The position numbers were made by a program, and so were the translations under genes. The notes beneath the pieces are model-generated. The model saw only the letters and a list, made by a program, of their open reading frames with translations. It made no database searches and had not been told where the DNA came from. From Aequorivita sp. UBA3180 (GTDB taxonomy: Bacteria > Bacteroidota > Bacteroidia > Flavobacteriales > Flavobacteriaceae), in NCBI GenBank assembly GCA_002364215.1, contig DEXQ01000015.1:203993-267992 (forward strand): 64,000 nt of DNA, given 5' to 3'. How positions within the stretch are numbered: the stretch's first letter is position 1; each line of letters starts with the position of its first letter. Shown piece after piece: positions 9,855-18,655 of the stretch.

Positions 9855-12278
9855 TTATCCATTTAATCTATCAATAGCCCTTGCCATATCTATGCCCTTA
9901 TTCAAAACGGGAGCGAACCAATCGCCCATTTCCGTAAGGCGCTGGGGCATGGATTTTATGGTAAAATCCAAGATGGCAAGGCCGGACTTTACTTCCTTCC
10001 AAGACAGTGGAGCAGAAACAGGTGCGCCTTTTTTGGGCCTTGCGCAATAGGGAGCCGCCAAGGTCTGTCCCCTGCGGTTTTGTAAGTAATCCAAGTAAAT
10101 CTTGCCTTTCCGGTTCTTTACTGCGCGCTCCATACTAGTGAGTTTTGGCAATCTTTCGTGGATAAAATAGCACAGCAGTTTAGTAAAATCGCGCGCCTCA
10201 TTGTAGCTGTATTTCCCACCTAAGGGAATATATACGTGCATCCCACTAGAACCGGAAGTCTTACAATAGCCCTTTATGTTGGCAAGATCCAAAACTTCTT
10301 TGGTGGCCAGCGCCACCTCAATCACCTCTTCAAAATTATTCTTATCGGAAGGGTCTATGTCTATCACCGTATATGTGGGATGTTCGAGATTTTGCACCGT
10401 AGAATTCCACGGATTGATTTCAATGCAACCCAGATTTGCCATATATAGCAAGGTGGCCTCATTTTGACAAAGTAAATAATCAATATCCTTTTTGGAAGAT
10501 TCGGAATAAATTTTTACAGTTTCTACCCAGGCCGGCAAGGTTTCGTTGTCTTTTTGATAGAAGGAAGGTTTCAAAATACCGTTGGGATGGCGGTGCAGAT
10601 TTTGGGGCCGATCTATTAGGTATGGCAGGATGATTTCAGAAATATGCAGATAATAATCTATCAAATCGTATTTGGTATAGCCGGCGTCCGGCCAATACAT
10701 TTTATCTAGATTTGAAACGGGAACCGAAACACCGTCCACTTTCAAATGTGAGTTGCTATTTTTGAATGTTTTTGAAGGCTTATTCTTGGGGATTTGGGAC
10801 GTTGCTTCTGGCAGTTCTTTATCGGCACGCAATCCTTTATAAATAGGATGACGCATTAAGCCGCTCTTTGTCCATTCCGAAAATTTCACTTCGCAGACCA
10901 GTTCGGGCTTTACCCAATGCGGATTTCTTCCTTTAAGCGAAATTTTCTTGCCGAAGGGATTTGTTTCCCTTTCCAAAGATTGAAGCTTTTGTAAAAGTTC
11001 TTTCTGTTCCAAAGCTGAAAAGCCCGATCCACAATTTCCTACATAGGTAAGTTTTTCTTCTTGGTACATGCCCAAAATAAGCGATCCAAAGATGGCACCT
11101 CCCTTTACTGAATCGGTATAACCACAGATAATTGCATCCTCGGTATTGGTACTTTTTATTTTCAGCCACTGCTCACTGCGGTAGCCAGGCGTATAAACAG
11201 AATCTGCCTTCTTTGCAATCACCCCTTCCATGCCAGCTTCAGTGGCACGTTTGTAGAGGGTGGGGCCCATGGCTTCTATATGGTCGCAATAAAGAATATG
11301 CTGAAAATCTTCCAATATCTCGGGGAGAAGGCTTTTTCGTTCCAGCAAGGGCAGCGATATAGTGTCGTGGCCATTGAGGTGAAGGAGATCAAAAACGTAA
11401 TAACGAAGTGCGCCCTCAGTGGTTTCGGGATCGTAGTTTTGCAGTTTTTGAAAATCGGGAGTTCCGTTTTTATCCACGATTACTACCTCTCCATCCAAGA
11501 TACAATCGTGCGGAAGGTCTTGCAATTCCTTGGTGATAGCTGCGAATTTAGTATTATATGAAATACCGTTGCGGGAATATAGTTCCACATTACCATTAAA
11601 AACATTGGCCATTACCCGATAGCCATCCCATTTAAGCTCAAAGACCCAATCGGGATCCTTAAAAATCTTTTTGGCCGGGCTGGCCAGCATGGGTTTTATA
11701 AATTCTTGTGGGTTGAGCGCTTTTATCTTGCCTGATTTTATTGCCTTGGCGGAAGCGGCAAAAACCTCAGCGTCATATTCCAAATCAGTGGCAAAGCTGT
11801 CTTTCTTTTTTATGAGCAGCCATTGGTTATTTTCACTGCCCCTATTGGTTCTGACCAAAGCAAAAGTCCCTTTTACTTTTTTTCCGAAGAATTCAATTTT
11901 AAGATCTCCTTTTTCCAATTGTTTTATAGGATCTGAAACATCATCGCTTGCTGAAACCTGATAGGTACCCTCATCCCAAATGTCCATTACCCCAGCGCCG
12001 TAGTTGCCTTTTGGAATTATGCCGTGAAAGGTGAGATATTTAACGGGATGGTCCTCGGTCATAATTGCCAGCCGCTTATCAGACGGATTCATGGACGGAC
12101 CTTTGGGCACCGCCCAGCTTTTTAGGACCCCTTCCATTTCCAACCGCACATCGTAATGAAGTCTTCGCGCCTGGTGTCGTTGGATTACGAAGCGCTGGGC
12201 ATCTTCCTTACCCAATTCACCTTTTGGTTCTGGGGTCTTGTCAAATTTACGCTTGTTTATGTAATCCTCTAAGCCCAC
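9855..12278 (-). CDS. ligD: multidomain ATP-dependent DNA ligase D (non-homologous end joining)
   Basis: This 807-residue protein carries three domains in the order 3'-phosphoesterase, ligase, polymerase. The phosphoesterase spans about 15-160 (HQARRLHYDVRLEMEG, with the His/Asp metal ligands). The ligase spans about 190-490; Lys216 in FELKWDGYRV is the adenylation site, and EGVIAKK is motif IV. The primase-type polymerase spans about 515-807, with IDIDPSD as the metal-binding Asp pair. LigD processes and seals double-strand breaks held by Ku. The GTG start lies 2 bases after the ku stop codon, so the two are one operon. Length and order match the full-length Pseudomonas-type enzyme; nothing is missing. 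Confidence 0.95.
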   Translation of the reverse strand: MGLEDYINKRKFDKTPEPKGELGKEDAQRFVIQRHQARRLHYDVRLEMEGVLKSWAVPKGPSMNPSDKRLAIMTEDHPVKYLTFHGIIPKGNYGAGVMDIWDEGTYQVSASDDVSDPIKQLEKGDLKIEFFGKKVKGTFALVRTNRGSENNQWLLIKKKDSFATDLEYDAEVFAASAKAIKSGKIKALNPQEFIKPMLASPAKKIFKDPDWVFELKWDGYRVMANVFNGNVELYSRNGISYNTKFAAITKELQDLPHDCILDGEVVIVDKNGTPDFQKLQNYDPETTEGALRYYVFDLLHLNGHDTISLPLLERKSLLPEILEDFQHILYCDHIEAMGPTLYKRATEAGMEGVIAKKADSVYTPGYRSEQWLKIKSTNTEDAIICGYTDSVKGGAIFGSLILGMYQEEKLTYVGNCGSGFSALEQKELLQKLQSLERETNPFGKKISLKGRNPHWVKPELVCEVKFSEWTKSGLMRHPIYKGLRADKELPEATSQIPKNKPSKTFKNSNSHLKVDGVSVPVSNLDKMYWPDAGYTKYDLIDYYLHISEIILPYLIDRPQNLHRHPNGILKPSFYQKDNETLPAWVETVKIYSESSKKDIDYLLCQNEATLLYMANLGCIEINPWNSTVQNLEHPTYTVIDIDPSDKNNFEEVIEVALATKEVLDLANIKGYCKTSGSSGMHVYIPLGGKYSYNEARDFTKLLCYFIHERLPKLTSMERAVKNRKGKIYLDYLQNRRGQTLAAPYCARPKKGAPVSAPLSWKEVKSGLAILDFTIKSMPQRLTEMGDWFAPVLNKGIDMARAIDRLNG

Positions 12279-12280
12279 TT

Positions 12281-13057
12281 TTATGACGCTTTACTTTTCT
12301 TCTTTTTTTCAAGACTGGCCTTTAGCTTTGCCATTAAATCATCCGCTTGGGTGGGTGTGGTATCAACTTTTTTAGATCGGGTCTTTTTCCCTGCCTCCTT
12401 ATTGTTGATTATCTTCATCAACTGTTTGTTATAAACGTCTTTGTATTTGTCGATCTTGAAGGTAGTGGTATAATTTTCTATAAGAGAAAGTGCCATATCC
12501 ACTTCTTTTTTGGACACCTTGGTAGCGGGAAGCTTCAAGTCGCCGGGATCACGGATCTCATCCGCAAAACGAATAACGTGAAGCACCAAAGCATTTTTAT
12601 AGACCCCGATGAGGCTTAAGTGCTCTTTTTGACGCATTACGAAAGTGGCAACACCCAACTTTTTGGTTTTTTTTAGGGCATCGCGAAGAAGATTGTAACT
12701 TTTTCCACCTTCCTTTTGGGGCTCCAAAAAGTAAGGGCTTTTATACAAGAGGTCGCTAACTTCACTTTCGTCCACAAACTCTTCTATATCGATGGTTTTA
12801 CTTTTTTTCATATTGGCTTTTTCAAAGTCTTCTTTGTCCAATACAATATAGCTCTCCCCTTTTTTAAATCCCTTTACGATATCCTTCCATTCCACTTCCT
12901 TGCCTGTTTCCTCATTTACGCGTTTGTAGCGAATGCGAGCATTGTCATGAACGTCCAGCATATCAAGATCGAGTTTTCTGTCTTCTGATGCACTGTACAT
13001 TTTTATGGGAATTGATACCAGGCCGAAGCTTATTGAACCATTCCAGATTGATCTCAT
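12281..13057 (-). CDS. ku: Ku-type DNA end-binding protein
   Basis: This 258-residue protein opens with IWNGSISFGLVSIPIKMY, the conserved start of bacterial Ku, followed by the Ku core (LDMLDVHDNARIRYKRVN, and later YLEPQKEGGKSYNLLR-like residues). The tail after about residue 215 is rich in Lys, as in other bacterial Ku proteins, and may help DNA threading and LigD recruitment. Ku forms a homodimer ring on DNA ends. The ligD gene follows after 2 bases. The pair gives the host a complete minimal bacterial end-joining system. Confidence 0.95.
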   Translation of the reverse strand: MRSIWNGSISFGLVSIPIKMYSASEDRKLDLDMLDVHDNARIRYKRVNEETGKEVEWKDIVKGFKKGESYIVLDKEDFEKANMKKSKTIDIEEFVDESEVSDLLYKSPYFLEPQKEGGKSYNLLRDALKKTKKLGVATFVMRQKEHLSLIGVYKNALVLHVIRFADEIRDPGDLKLPATKVSKKEVDMALSLIENYTTTFKIDKYKDVYNKQLMKIINNKEAGKKTRSKKVDTTPTQADDLMAKLKASLEKKKKSKAS

Positions 13058-13206
13058 CGTCTTTGCATTTTCACTAAAATTAGTGCTAATGCAGGAAATG
13101 CCGTGAGGGTTTCACGATATTTTAACGGTGGCCGGCGTAGGAAGCCAGCGCTATCCATAAATATAAATTGAAGAATTGATTAAGAGGGACGCTTGTTTTA
13201 GAAAAA

Positions 13207-14595
13207 TTAAATCAATTTCAATTGAGTCACAATTTCCTGCAATGAAGCTTTAGCATCACCAAAAAGAATGCTGCAATTGTCCAGTCCAAAAAGATCATTT
13301 TGAACGCCTGCGTACCCTTTGCCCATACTGCGTTTCATTACTATAACCTGCTTGCTTTCGTACACACGAATGATGGGCATTCCATAAACTGGGCTGTCGG
13401 GATTATTTTCGGCTGCTGGGTTTACTACATCGTTGGCACCAATTACCAAAACGGCATCGTACTGTTCCATGTTTTCATTGCCTTCATCCATTTCCTTTAG
13501 ATGGGAATATTCCACATTTGCTTCAGCAAGCAGCACATTCATGTGTCCTGGCATACGACCAGCCACCGGATGGATAATGTAATCTACACCCACGTGACGC
13601 TTTTCCAATAATTGTTGCAATTGGCCACAAATATGTTGCGCCTGTGCAACGGCGAGTCCATAACCCGGAACGATAGCCACTTTTTGTGCAAATGAAAGCG
13701 ATAAAGCGGTTTCTGAAACACTAATTTCCTTTATCTCCTGCTCTTCTTCCACAGCGCCCGTCTTGCTCTTTTTAAAAGTTCCGGCAAGAACTTTTAGCAA
13801 GGAACGGTTCATGGCCTTACACATTAAAATAGTGAGCAGAATACCTGCGGCACCTACAAAAATACCACCTGCTATCATGGCCTTGTTTCCATAAACGAAA
13901 CCGGCAAAGGCCGTTGCAATACCGGTAATACTATTTAAAAGTGAAATTACCACGGGCATATCTGCACCTCCAATGGGCAATACGAAAAGTACCCCATAAA
14001 CCATTGCGAGGGTAGCCAGAATATACATAAAAGCAGTAAAGCCAATGGGAATGATTCCGATGAAATAAAGCACAGGCAATAATACCATCAACCCCAAAAG
14101 TATCCTTGCGGAAAAGATGACGGTTTTGCTGCGTCTATCCTTCACTTTTCCGGCCAGTTTTCGCTCTGCGATAATACTGCCCGTTAGAGCTATCGCCCCC
14201 GTGATTAAACCTGCTATGAGTAGGATTTTATTTCCAAGGATAGTAGTTACAGGATCCATTTGATTGGCTTCCACCAACCCCAAAAGCATGGCACAGCCCC
14301 CACCGGTTGCATTGAATAAGGACACCAATTGCGGCATTCCGGTCATTTCTACTTTACTGGAAAGCCTTCTGCCAATTACAGTTCCTCCCGCAATCGCCAA
14401 AAGCATAATTATTAAATTGGTGTATGGAACGGTGGCCGTTATAGCAGCAACAAAAGTGAGCACAACAGCAAGGACCATGCCCATAGCTGCGATTAGATTT
14501 CCCGTTTTTGCATTTTTTGGGGAGCTCATAAATTTCAAACCTCCCAAAAAGGAAAGGGTGGCTACTAAATAGCCTATTTCAATAATTGCGTACAT
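13207..14595 (-). CDS. pntB: NAD(P) transhydrogenase subunit beta
   Basis: This 462-residue protein has about nine membrane helices over 1-270, then a soluble NADP(H)-binding domain III (IVPGYGLAVAQAQ near 310, VGVDYIIHPVAGRMPGHMNVLLAEANV near 350, VIGANDVVNPAA near 400). It couples hydride transfer between NADH and NADP+ to proton flow across the inner membrane. It is last in the pntAA-pntAB-pntB operon and begins 6 bases after pntAB. Length is normal and all NADP-site motifs are present. Confidence 0.95.
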   Translation of the reverse strand: MYAIIEIGYLVATLSFLGGLKFMSSPKNAKTGNLIAAMGMVLAVVLTFVAAITATVPYTNLIIMLLAIAGGTVIGRRLSSKVEMTGMPQLVSLFNATGGGCAMLLGLVEANQMDPVTTILGNKILLIAGLITGAIALTGSIIAERKLAGKVKDRRSKTVIFSARILLGLMVLLPVLYFIGIIPIGFTAFMYILATLAMVYGVLFVLPIGGADMPVVISLLNSITGIATAFAGFVYGNKAMIAGGIFVGAAGILLTILMCKAMNRSLLKVLAGTFKKSKTGAVEEEQEIKEISVSETALSLSFAQKVAIVPGYGLAVAQAQHICGQLQQLLEKRHVGVDYIIHPVAGRMPGHMNVLLAEANVEYSHLKEMDEGNENMEQYDAVLVIGANDVVNPAAENNPDSPVYGMPIIRVYESKQVIVMKRSMGKGYAGVQNDLFGLDNCSILFGDAKASLQEIVTQLKLI

Positions 14596-14601
14596 CTGAA
14601 T

Positions 14602-14898
14602 TTATTTTTTAGGGCTAAACATTTTCAGCATGCGCCCAGTAACGAAAAATCCTCCTGAAATGTTTAGGGTGCCGAGAAAAACGGCGATTCCCCCCAAAGT
14701 GAGGTTGAGGTAATCATCCGCCGGCACCCGTAGCATTACGATAATGGCTCCTACCAAAATAACCCCACTAATGGCATTGGCGCCGCTCATTAGGGGCGTG
14801 TGCAAAATAGCGGGCACATTGGCGATAACTTCTATACCGATAAAGACACAGAAAATAACAAAATAAATTTCTTGGATGTGTTGATTTATGAAATCCAT
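14602..14898 (-). CDS. pntAB: NAD(P) transhydrogenase alpha subunit, membrane part
   Basis: This 98-residue protein has three hydrophobic helices (YFVIFCVFIGIEVIANVP, ISGVILVGAIIVML, YLNLTLGGIAVFLGTLNISGG) and matches the separate membrane part (domain IIa) of the split alpha subunit seen in many bacteria. With PntB it forms the proton channel. It lies between pntAA (3 bases upstream) and pntB (6 bases downstream). The three-gene split form is usual in Bacteroidota and alphaproteobacteria. Confidence 0.92.
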   Translation of the reverse strand: MDFINQHIQEIYFVIFCVFIGIEVIANVPAILHTPLMSGANAISGVILVGAIIVMLRVPADDYLNLTLGGIAVFLGTLNISGGFFVTGRMLKMFSPKK

Positions 14899-14901
14899 AA
14901 T

Positions 14902-16035
14902 TTATGCTGGTTGTAGTTGTTTGGTGAAATGCGGGTGCGTCCATTCGCCTTTTTCCATTATTTGTGAAGCGGTTAGCAATGGATCATCTGTTTGGCTTTC
15001 TGCTTTTTGCTTATATTTTAAAAACGAGAAGTAATTGTTTGAAAGTAGTTTTGAAGCCGCGGCCGGTATTTCAGCCGAAAGGCTCGAGTTTCCTAAAATA
15101 GTAACACCCTTGTGAATTACAATTTCTTTGTTTTTTGAAAGTTCGCAGTTTCCGCCCTGTTCGGCTGCGATATCAATAATAACACTTCCGGGCTGCATGG
15201 CTTCCACAGAGCGTGTTTCTATGAGCAATGGCGCTTTTCTTCCCGGAATATTTGCGGTGCTAATAACTATATTAGCTGAACGAATATGGTTGTGAATCAA
15301 TTCTTTTTGCTTTTTTTGATATGCTTCACTTTGTTCCACGGCATAACCACCTGCGTTTGATGATTCTGTATACCCTTCCACTTCTATGAAAGTTGCACCA
15401 AGGCTTCGCACTTCCTCTCCGGCAGATTTACGAACGTCAAAAGCTTCAACTACTGCGCCTAAACGACGGGCGGTAGCAATTGCTTGAAGGCCCGCTACAC
15501 CAGCACCGAGCACTAAAATTTTTACGGGTGTAAGTGTTCCCGCGGCTGTTGTAAACATTGGGAAAACTCCATTGTATACTTCTGCTGCTTTTATGACAGC
15601 CCTATAGCCAGCCAATGAGGCCATGGATGAAAGCACGTCCATAGATTGAGCTAAAGTAGTTCGGGGCAGAAGGTCTAGACTGTAAACCGTAGCTCCGTTC
15701 TTTTGATAAATAGCGAGTTTGGAATCATGAAAGAGGGGGTTGAAAATACCAATGAAGCAACAACCCCCCTTCATTTCCACTTCGCTAAAAGTATGGTTAA
15801 TGGATACAATGGTATCCGAATTTTTAAAAATTGATTCCCGGGATTGGCAGCTAGCTCCTGCCTGCACATATTCGGCATCGTCAATTTGTAGCGAACTGCC
15901 CAGCCCCGGCTCAAAAAGGATATCGAGCTTCAACTCCCCGGTAAGTCTTTTTACTTCCTTGGGCAACAAACAAACCCGCGGATCGTTTGGGGTTTTTAGG
16001 ATTCCTATAGTATTGGGCTGCGGCTGTTCGCTCAT
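14902..16035 (-). CDS. pntAA: NAD(P) transhydrogenase alpha subunit, soluble NAD-binding part
   Basis: This 377-residue soluble protein carries the alanine dehydrogenase/PNT N-terminal domain and an NAD(H)-binding Rossmann domain (VLGAGVAGLQAIATARRLGA near 175-195, then the conserved EVRSLGATF and IPGRKAPLLI elements). It is domain I of the proton-translocating transhydrogenase and acts with the two membrane subunits downstream. It starts 26 bases after the small coiled-coil protein gene upstream, suggesting a longer transcript that includes that gene and the GreA/Rnk-like gene. Confidence 0.93.
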   Translation of the reverse strand: MSEQPQPNTIGILKTPNDPRVCLLPKEVKRLTGELKLDILFEPGLGSSLQIDDAEYVQAGASCQSRESIFKNSDTIVSINHTFSEVEMKGGCCFIGIFNPLFHDSKLAIYQKNGATVYSLDLLPRTTLAQSMDVLSSMASLAGYRAVIKAAEVYNGVFPMFTTAAGTLTPVKILVLGAGVAGLQAIATARRLGAVVEAFDVRKSAGEEVRSLGATFIEVEGYTESSNAGGYAVEQSEAYQKKQKELIHNHIRSANIVISTANIPGRKAPLLIETRSVEAMQPGSVIIDIAAEQGGNCELSKNKEIVIHKGVTILGNSSLSAEIPAAASKLLSNNYFSFLKYKQKAESQTDDPLLTASQIMEKGEWTHPHFTKQLQPA

Positions 16036-16061
16036 AATTTCTTAAAATTTTTCTCTTTCTA

Positions 16062-16442
16062 TTATTTGCTTAGAGTACTGAAGTATTCTTCCTTCACTTC
16101 CCGGTATTTTTTTAAATGTGCGAGATAGGTTTTTCTGAACCGTTCATGTTCGGTTACATAAAACATATCGCAATCTACATCTTCACATTCAGCGGCTTTG
16201 GGTAAGCTTTCCCTATATTTTAGAAAAGCATCTATGGTCGCAGCGTTTGTTTCTTTTTCACGAACCAATTTATCAAGTGTAGTTTGGGAATCAAAGGCTT
16301 TTGAAAGTTCTGCTTTTCCAAGGTTCAAGAGATTGGCAATTTCCTTTTCGATATAATTGAGATGCTCAATCCAATTGTTCAATTCTATGGAATTGTTTTT
16401 AAATGCTATTGCTTCGGGGGAATCGTGATCGTAAATCTGCAT
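16062..16442 (-). CDS. small predicted coiled-coil protein, unknown
   Basis: I do not recognise this 126-residue protein. It is acidic and strongly helical, with heptad-like Leu/Ile spacing over about 20-75 and 95-125, and a short loop holding two close cysteines (CEDVDC near 88-93). No signal peptide or membrane segment is present, so it should be cytoplasmic. It lies between the GreA/Rnk-like gene and pntAA with about 25 bases on each side, which suggests co-transcription, but nothing in the sequence ties it to transhydrogenase function. Confidence 0.65.
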   Translation of the reverse strand: MQIYDHDSPEAIAFKNNSIELNNWIEHLNYIEKEIANLLNLGKAELSKAFDSQTTLDKLVREKETNAATIDAFLKYRESLPKAAECEDVDCDMFYVTEHERFRKTYLAHLKKYREVKEEYFSTLSK

Positions 16443-16467
16443 GACTTATATAAATATTTTTAAATTT

Positions 16468-16884
16468 CTATGAAAGAACGTCTATATCGATGGGTCTTTC
16501 AGCCTGCTTAACACTTGTAATTTTTAGTTCTTTGGTACCATTTGGAAAATTCCAAATAACGGAATCGCCCTCGGCATAACCCATTACGGCTGAACCCATT
16601 GGGGCCAAAATGGAAATCTTGTTTGCCGCGATATTTCGTTCGGTTGGGATGACCAATTGAAATTCGGTTTGCCAGGTTCCAGATTCAACTGTAACAACAC
16701 TGTTAAAGCGAATTACATCTGCAGGCATTTCTTCGTGGTCGTAAATGATGGCACTTGTAAGCTCCCCGCTTAATTTTTTAAGGGAAACCTTGGTGTTTTC
16801 ATCTTTATAATAACCTGTAACGTTGAGTAGGCGTTTTAAAAAAACGTACTCCTTTTTCTCTAATATCAAATTTCCATATTTCAT
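16468..16884 (-). CDS. GreA/GreB-family C-terminal domain protein (Rnk-like)
   Basis: This 138-residue protein has a short N-terminal helical part and a C-terminal FKBP-like GreA/GreB domain: the segment ILAPMGSAVMGYAEGDSVIW with the Gly-Ser-Ala-x-x-Gly pattern is typical. It lacks the long N-terminal coiled coil of true GreA, so it resembles Rnk, which binds RNA polymerase without transcript cleavage. It probably modulates RNA polymerase. It heads the run towards pntAA, and a large inverted repeat lies between it and gdhA. Confidence 0.8.
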   Translation of the reverse strand: MKYGNLILEKKEYVFLKRLLNVTGYYKDENTKVSLKKLSGELTSAIIYDHEEMPADVIRFNSVVTVESGTWQTEFQLVIPTERNIAANKISILAPMGSAVMGYAEGDSVIWNFPNGTKELKITSVKQAERPIDIDVLS

Positions 16885-16905
16885 GGTTTCTATTTCAGTA
16901 TTATT

Positions 16906-16959
16906 AAAGATGGAACATCATTGTAATTTAAGACAATTGAGGAGAGATGTTCCATCTTT
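16906..16959 (-). terminator. 14-bp perfect inverted repeat between gdhA and the GreA/Rnk-like gene
   Basis: Arms AAAGATGGAACATC (16906-16919) and GATGTTCCATCTTT (16946-16959) are perfect complements with a 26-base loop; the loop has its own short ATTGT/ACAAT pairing. The hairpin lies 16 bases past the gdhA stop and about 22 bases before the next start. It may terminate or protect the gdhA message, or sit in the leader of the next gene. There is no true T-run, so a classical intrinsic terminator is not certain. Confidence 0.5.
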
Positions 16960-16974
16960 ATGGATTCAAATTAA

Positions 16975-18270
16975 TTATGGGAAAATCCCTCTAAGCACAT
17001 AGGCCTTTTCAATTCTTTCAATAGCGATCGCAAAAGCTGCGGTACGCATATCGATTCCTTTTTCTTCGGAATAGGCCGTAACTTTTTTGAAGGTTGACCG
17101 AAGTTTTTTCTCCAGTTTCTCCAAAATCTCGTCCATTTGCCAAAGCTCGCCGTTACGGTTTTGAAGCCATTCAAAATAACTTCCTATCACGCCGCCAGAG
17201 TTGCACATAATATCTGGAATAATGGTGATACCTCGCTCCATCAATATTTTTTCACCCTCTACATCCGTTGGGCCGTTGGCGCCTTCGGCGATTAAAGTTG
17301 CTTTTATTGAATGTGCATTTTGTGCAGTAATCTGGTTGCCCAAGGCCGCCGGAATACAGATATCGCAATCCAAACCAAAGAACTCCTTACCATCCATAGC
17401 AGAAGCTTCTGGGAAACCTACGATGCTGCCGTTGTTCGCTTTTCCGTAGTTGAAAAGATCCTCAACGGTAATTCCTTCTTTGTTTTGAAGGCTTCCGTAG
17501 GCGTCCTGGACACCTACCATTTTTGCACCTTCGTTTTCTAAGAAATGTGCTGCCCAGTAGCCAACGTTTCCAAAACCTTGCACAATGAATGTTTTTCCGT
17601 TTAGGCTTTCGTTGTTCTTTTCTGCCCAAAATTTAATGGTCAAAAATACACCGTAACCAGTGGCACGATCACGGCCTTCCAAACCACCACTGCCAACAGG
17701 TTTTCCTGTAACTACGTGTTGGTTTTTGGAACGTTCACTGGTGCTTTTCGTACTCATATACGTATCAGCAATCCACGCCATTGTTTGGTCGTTGGTGTTT
17801 ACGTCTGGCGCAGGAATATCGTGCTCTGGGCCAATATTTTCACCTAAAGCATAAGTAAATCTGCGCGTAATGCGCTCCAATTCATTTTTGGAATATTTTG
17901 AAGGGTCAATTTGGATTCCTCCTTTTGCACCTCCGTAAGGTAATCCTGCCAAAGATGTTTTCCAGGTCATCCACATGGCCAAGGCACGTGCAGCGTCAAT
18001 ATCTACCGTTGGGTGGTAACGAAGACCTCCTTTGTATGGGCCAAGTGCGTTGTTGTGCTGCACACGGTAACCTGTGAATATTTCCACATTACCATTGTCC
18101 ATACGAACCGGGAAGTGAATGATGATTTCAGTGTTTGTGATGCTAAGAATTTTGCGAACGTTTGGGTTCAGATCAATTTTGTCTGCAGCGCTGTTGAATT
18201 GCTCCAACACGTTGTCCAACATTCCTCTTTTTACAGGTTGTGGTTTTTCCAAGGTTTGTGTATTTGTCAT
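16975..18270 (-). CDS. gdhA: Glu/Leu/Phe/Val-family glutamate dehydrogenase
   Basis: This 431-residue enzyme carries the catalytic signature LPYGGAKGGI with Lys116, a second active-site Lys80 in GPYKGGLRYHP, and a Rossmann domain (VQGFGNVGYWAA near 225). It interconverts glutamate and 2-oxoglutarate plus ammonia; cofactor preference cannot be read with confidence. Its length fits the hexameric, roughly 430-residue class. It begins 14 bases after the stop of a small cysteine-rich protein, so both must share the sigma-54 promoter at 18486-18501. The NtrC-type activator encoded just upstream (18715) is the obvious candidate regulator. Confidence 0.92.
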   Translation of the reverse strand: MTNTQTLEKPQPVKRGMLDNVLEQFNSAADKIDLNPNVRKILSITNTEIIIHFPVRMDNGNVEIFTGYRVQHNNALGPYKGGLRYHPTVDIDAARALAMWMTWKTSLAGLPYGGAKGGIQIDPSKYSKNELERITRRFTYALGENIGPEHDIPAPDVNTNDQTMAWIADTYMSTKSTSERSKNQHVVTGKPVGSGGLEGRDRATGYGVFLTIKFWAEKNNESLNGKTFIVQGFGNVGYWAAHFLENEGAKMVGVQDAYGSLQNKEGITVEDLFNYGKANNGSIVGFPEASAMDGKEFFGLDCDICIPAALGNQITAQNAHSIKATLIAEGANGPTDVEGEKILMERGITIIPDIMCNSGGVIGSYFEWLQNRNGELWQMDEILEKLEKKLRSTFKKVTAYSEEKGIDMRTAAFAIAIERIEKAYVLRGIFP

Positions 18271-18284
18271 TTTTATAATTGTTT

Positions 18285-18464
18285 TTAAATAGTTGCCATT
18301 TCTGGCTCTCTTTGGGTTATTTTCAGTAAAGGTTCTGGGGCGCGGTGCTGCAGTTCGTCAAACTCGCTACAGGAAAACACCGCTGAATGATTGTGCGTTA
18401 ACACGCAATAGGCTGCGTGCGCACATTCAAGACAAAGGTTTGTAGGGTTATTAGTCATAATCAT
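18285..18464 (-). CDS. 59-residue cysteine-rich protein upstream of gdhA
   Basis: A short open frame begins at ATG 18464 (a second ATG follows at 18458) and stops 14 bases before gdhA. It encodes 59 residues with four cysteines in the order C11-x2-C14-x5-C20-x11-C32 and three histidines between or near them (H16, H24, H26), then an acidic tail. This looks like a small zinc or iron-sulfur binding module. I recall similar short proteins in flavobacteria but know no function. The start lies about 11 bases after the transcription start predicted from the sigma-54 promoter. Co-transcription with gdhA suggests a role in nitrogen metabolism or its control. The real-gene call rests on motif density, position and clean spacing. 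Confidence 0.65.
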   Translation of the reverse strand: MIMTNNPTNLCLECAHAAYCVLTHNHSAVFSCSEFDELQHRAPEPLLKITQREPEMATI

Positions 18465-18485
18465 TTATTGTTTGACATTCCTATT

Positions 18486-18501
18486 GGCAAGGTGTGTGCC
18501 A
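18486..18501 (-). promoter_or_regulatory. sigma-54 (RpoN) promoter, -24/-12 type
   Basis: Read on the minus strand the sequence is TGGCACACACCTTGCC, that is TGGCAC-N5-TTGC, an exact match to the sigma-54 core consensus. The -12 GC is at 18488-18487, which predicts transcription from about 18475 into the cysteine-rich protein and gdhA. A sigma-54-dependent activator gene lies only about 215 bases further upstream, and two palindromes (18600-18618 and 18656-18687) lie at enhancer-like distances. Confidence 0.75.
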
Positions 18502-18655
18502 TTGACACAAAAAATATTCAATCAAAGCGCTAAATAACTGTAACACATATAGTTATAATAATTTATAACTAATTTTTTCTGTGAAGTGATTGGGGCATAT
18601 TTTCCGCAGTGGGGAAAAATTACCCAATAAAATGAAATTCCAAAAAGACAAATCG

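Noticed and set aside
13058..13206. RNA gene or small gene between ku and pntB
   Set aside because: The 149-base gap holds only weak GC-rich pairing (GCCGGC region) and no sustained frame.
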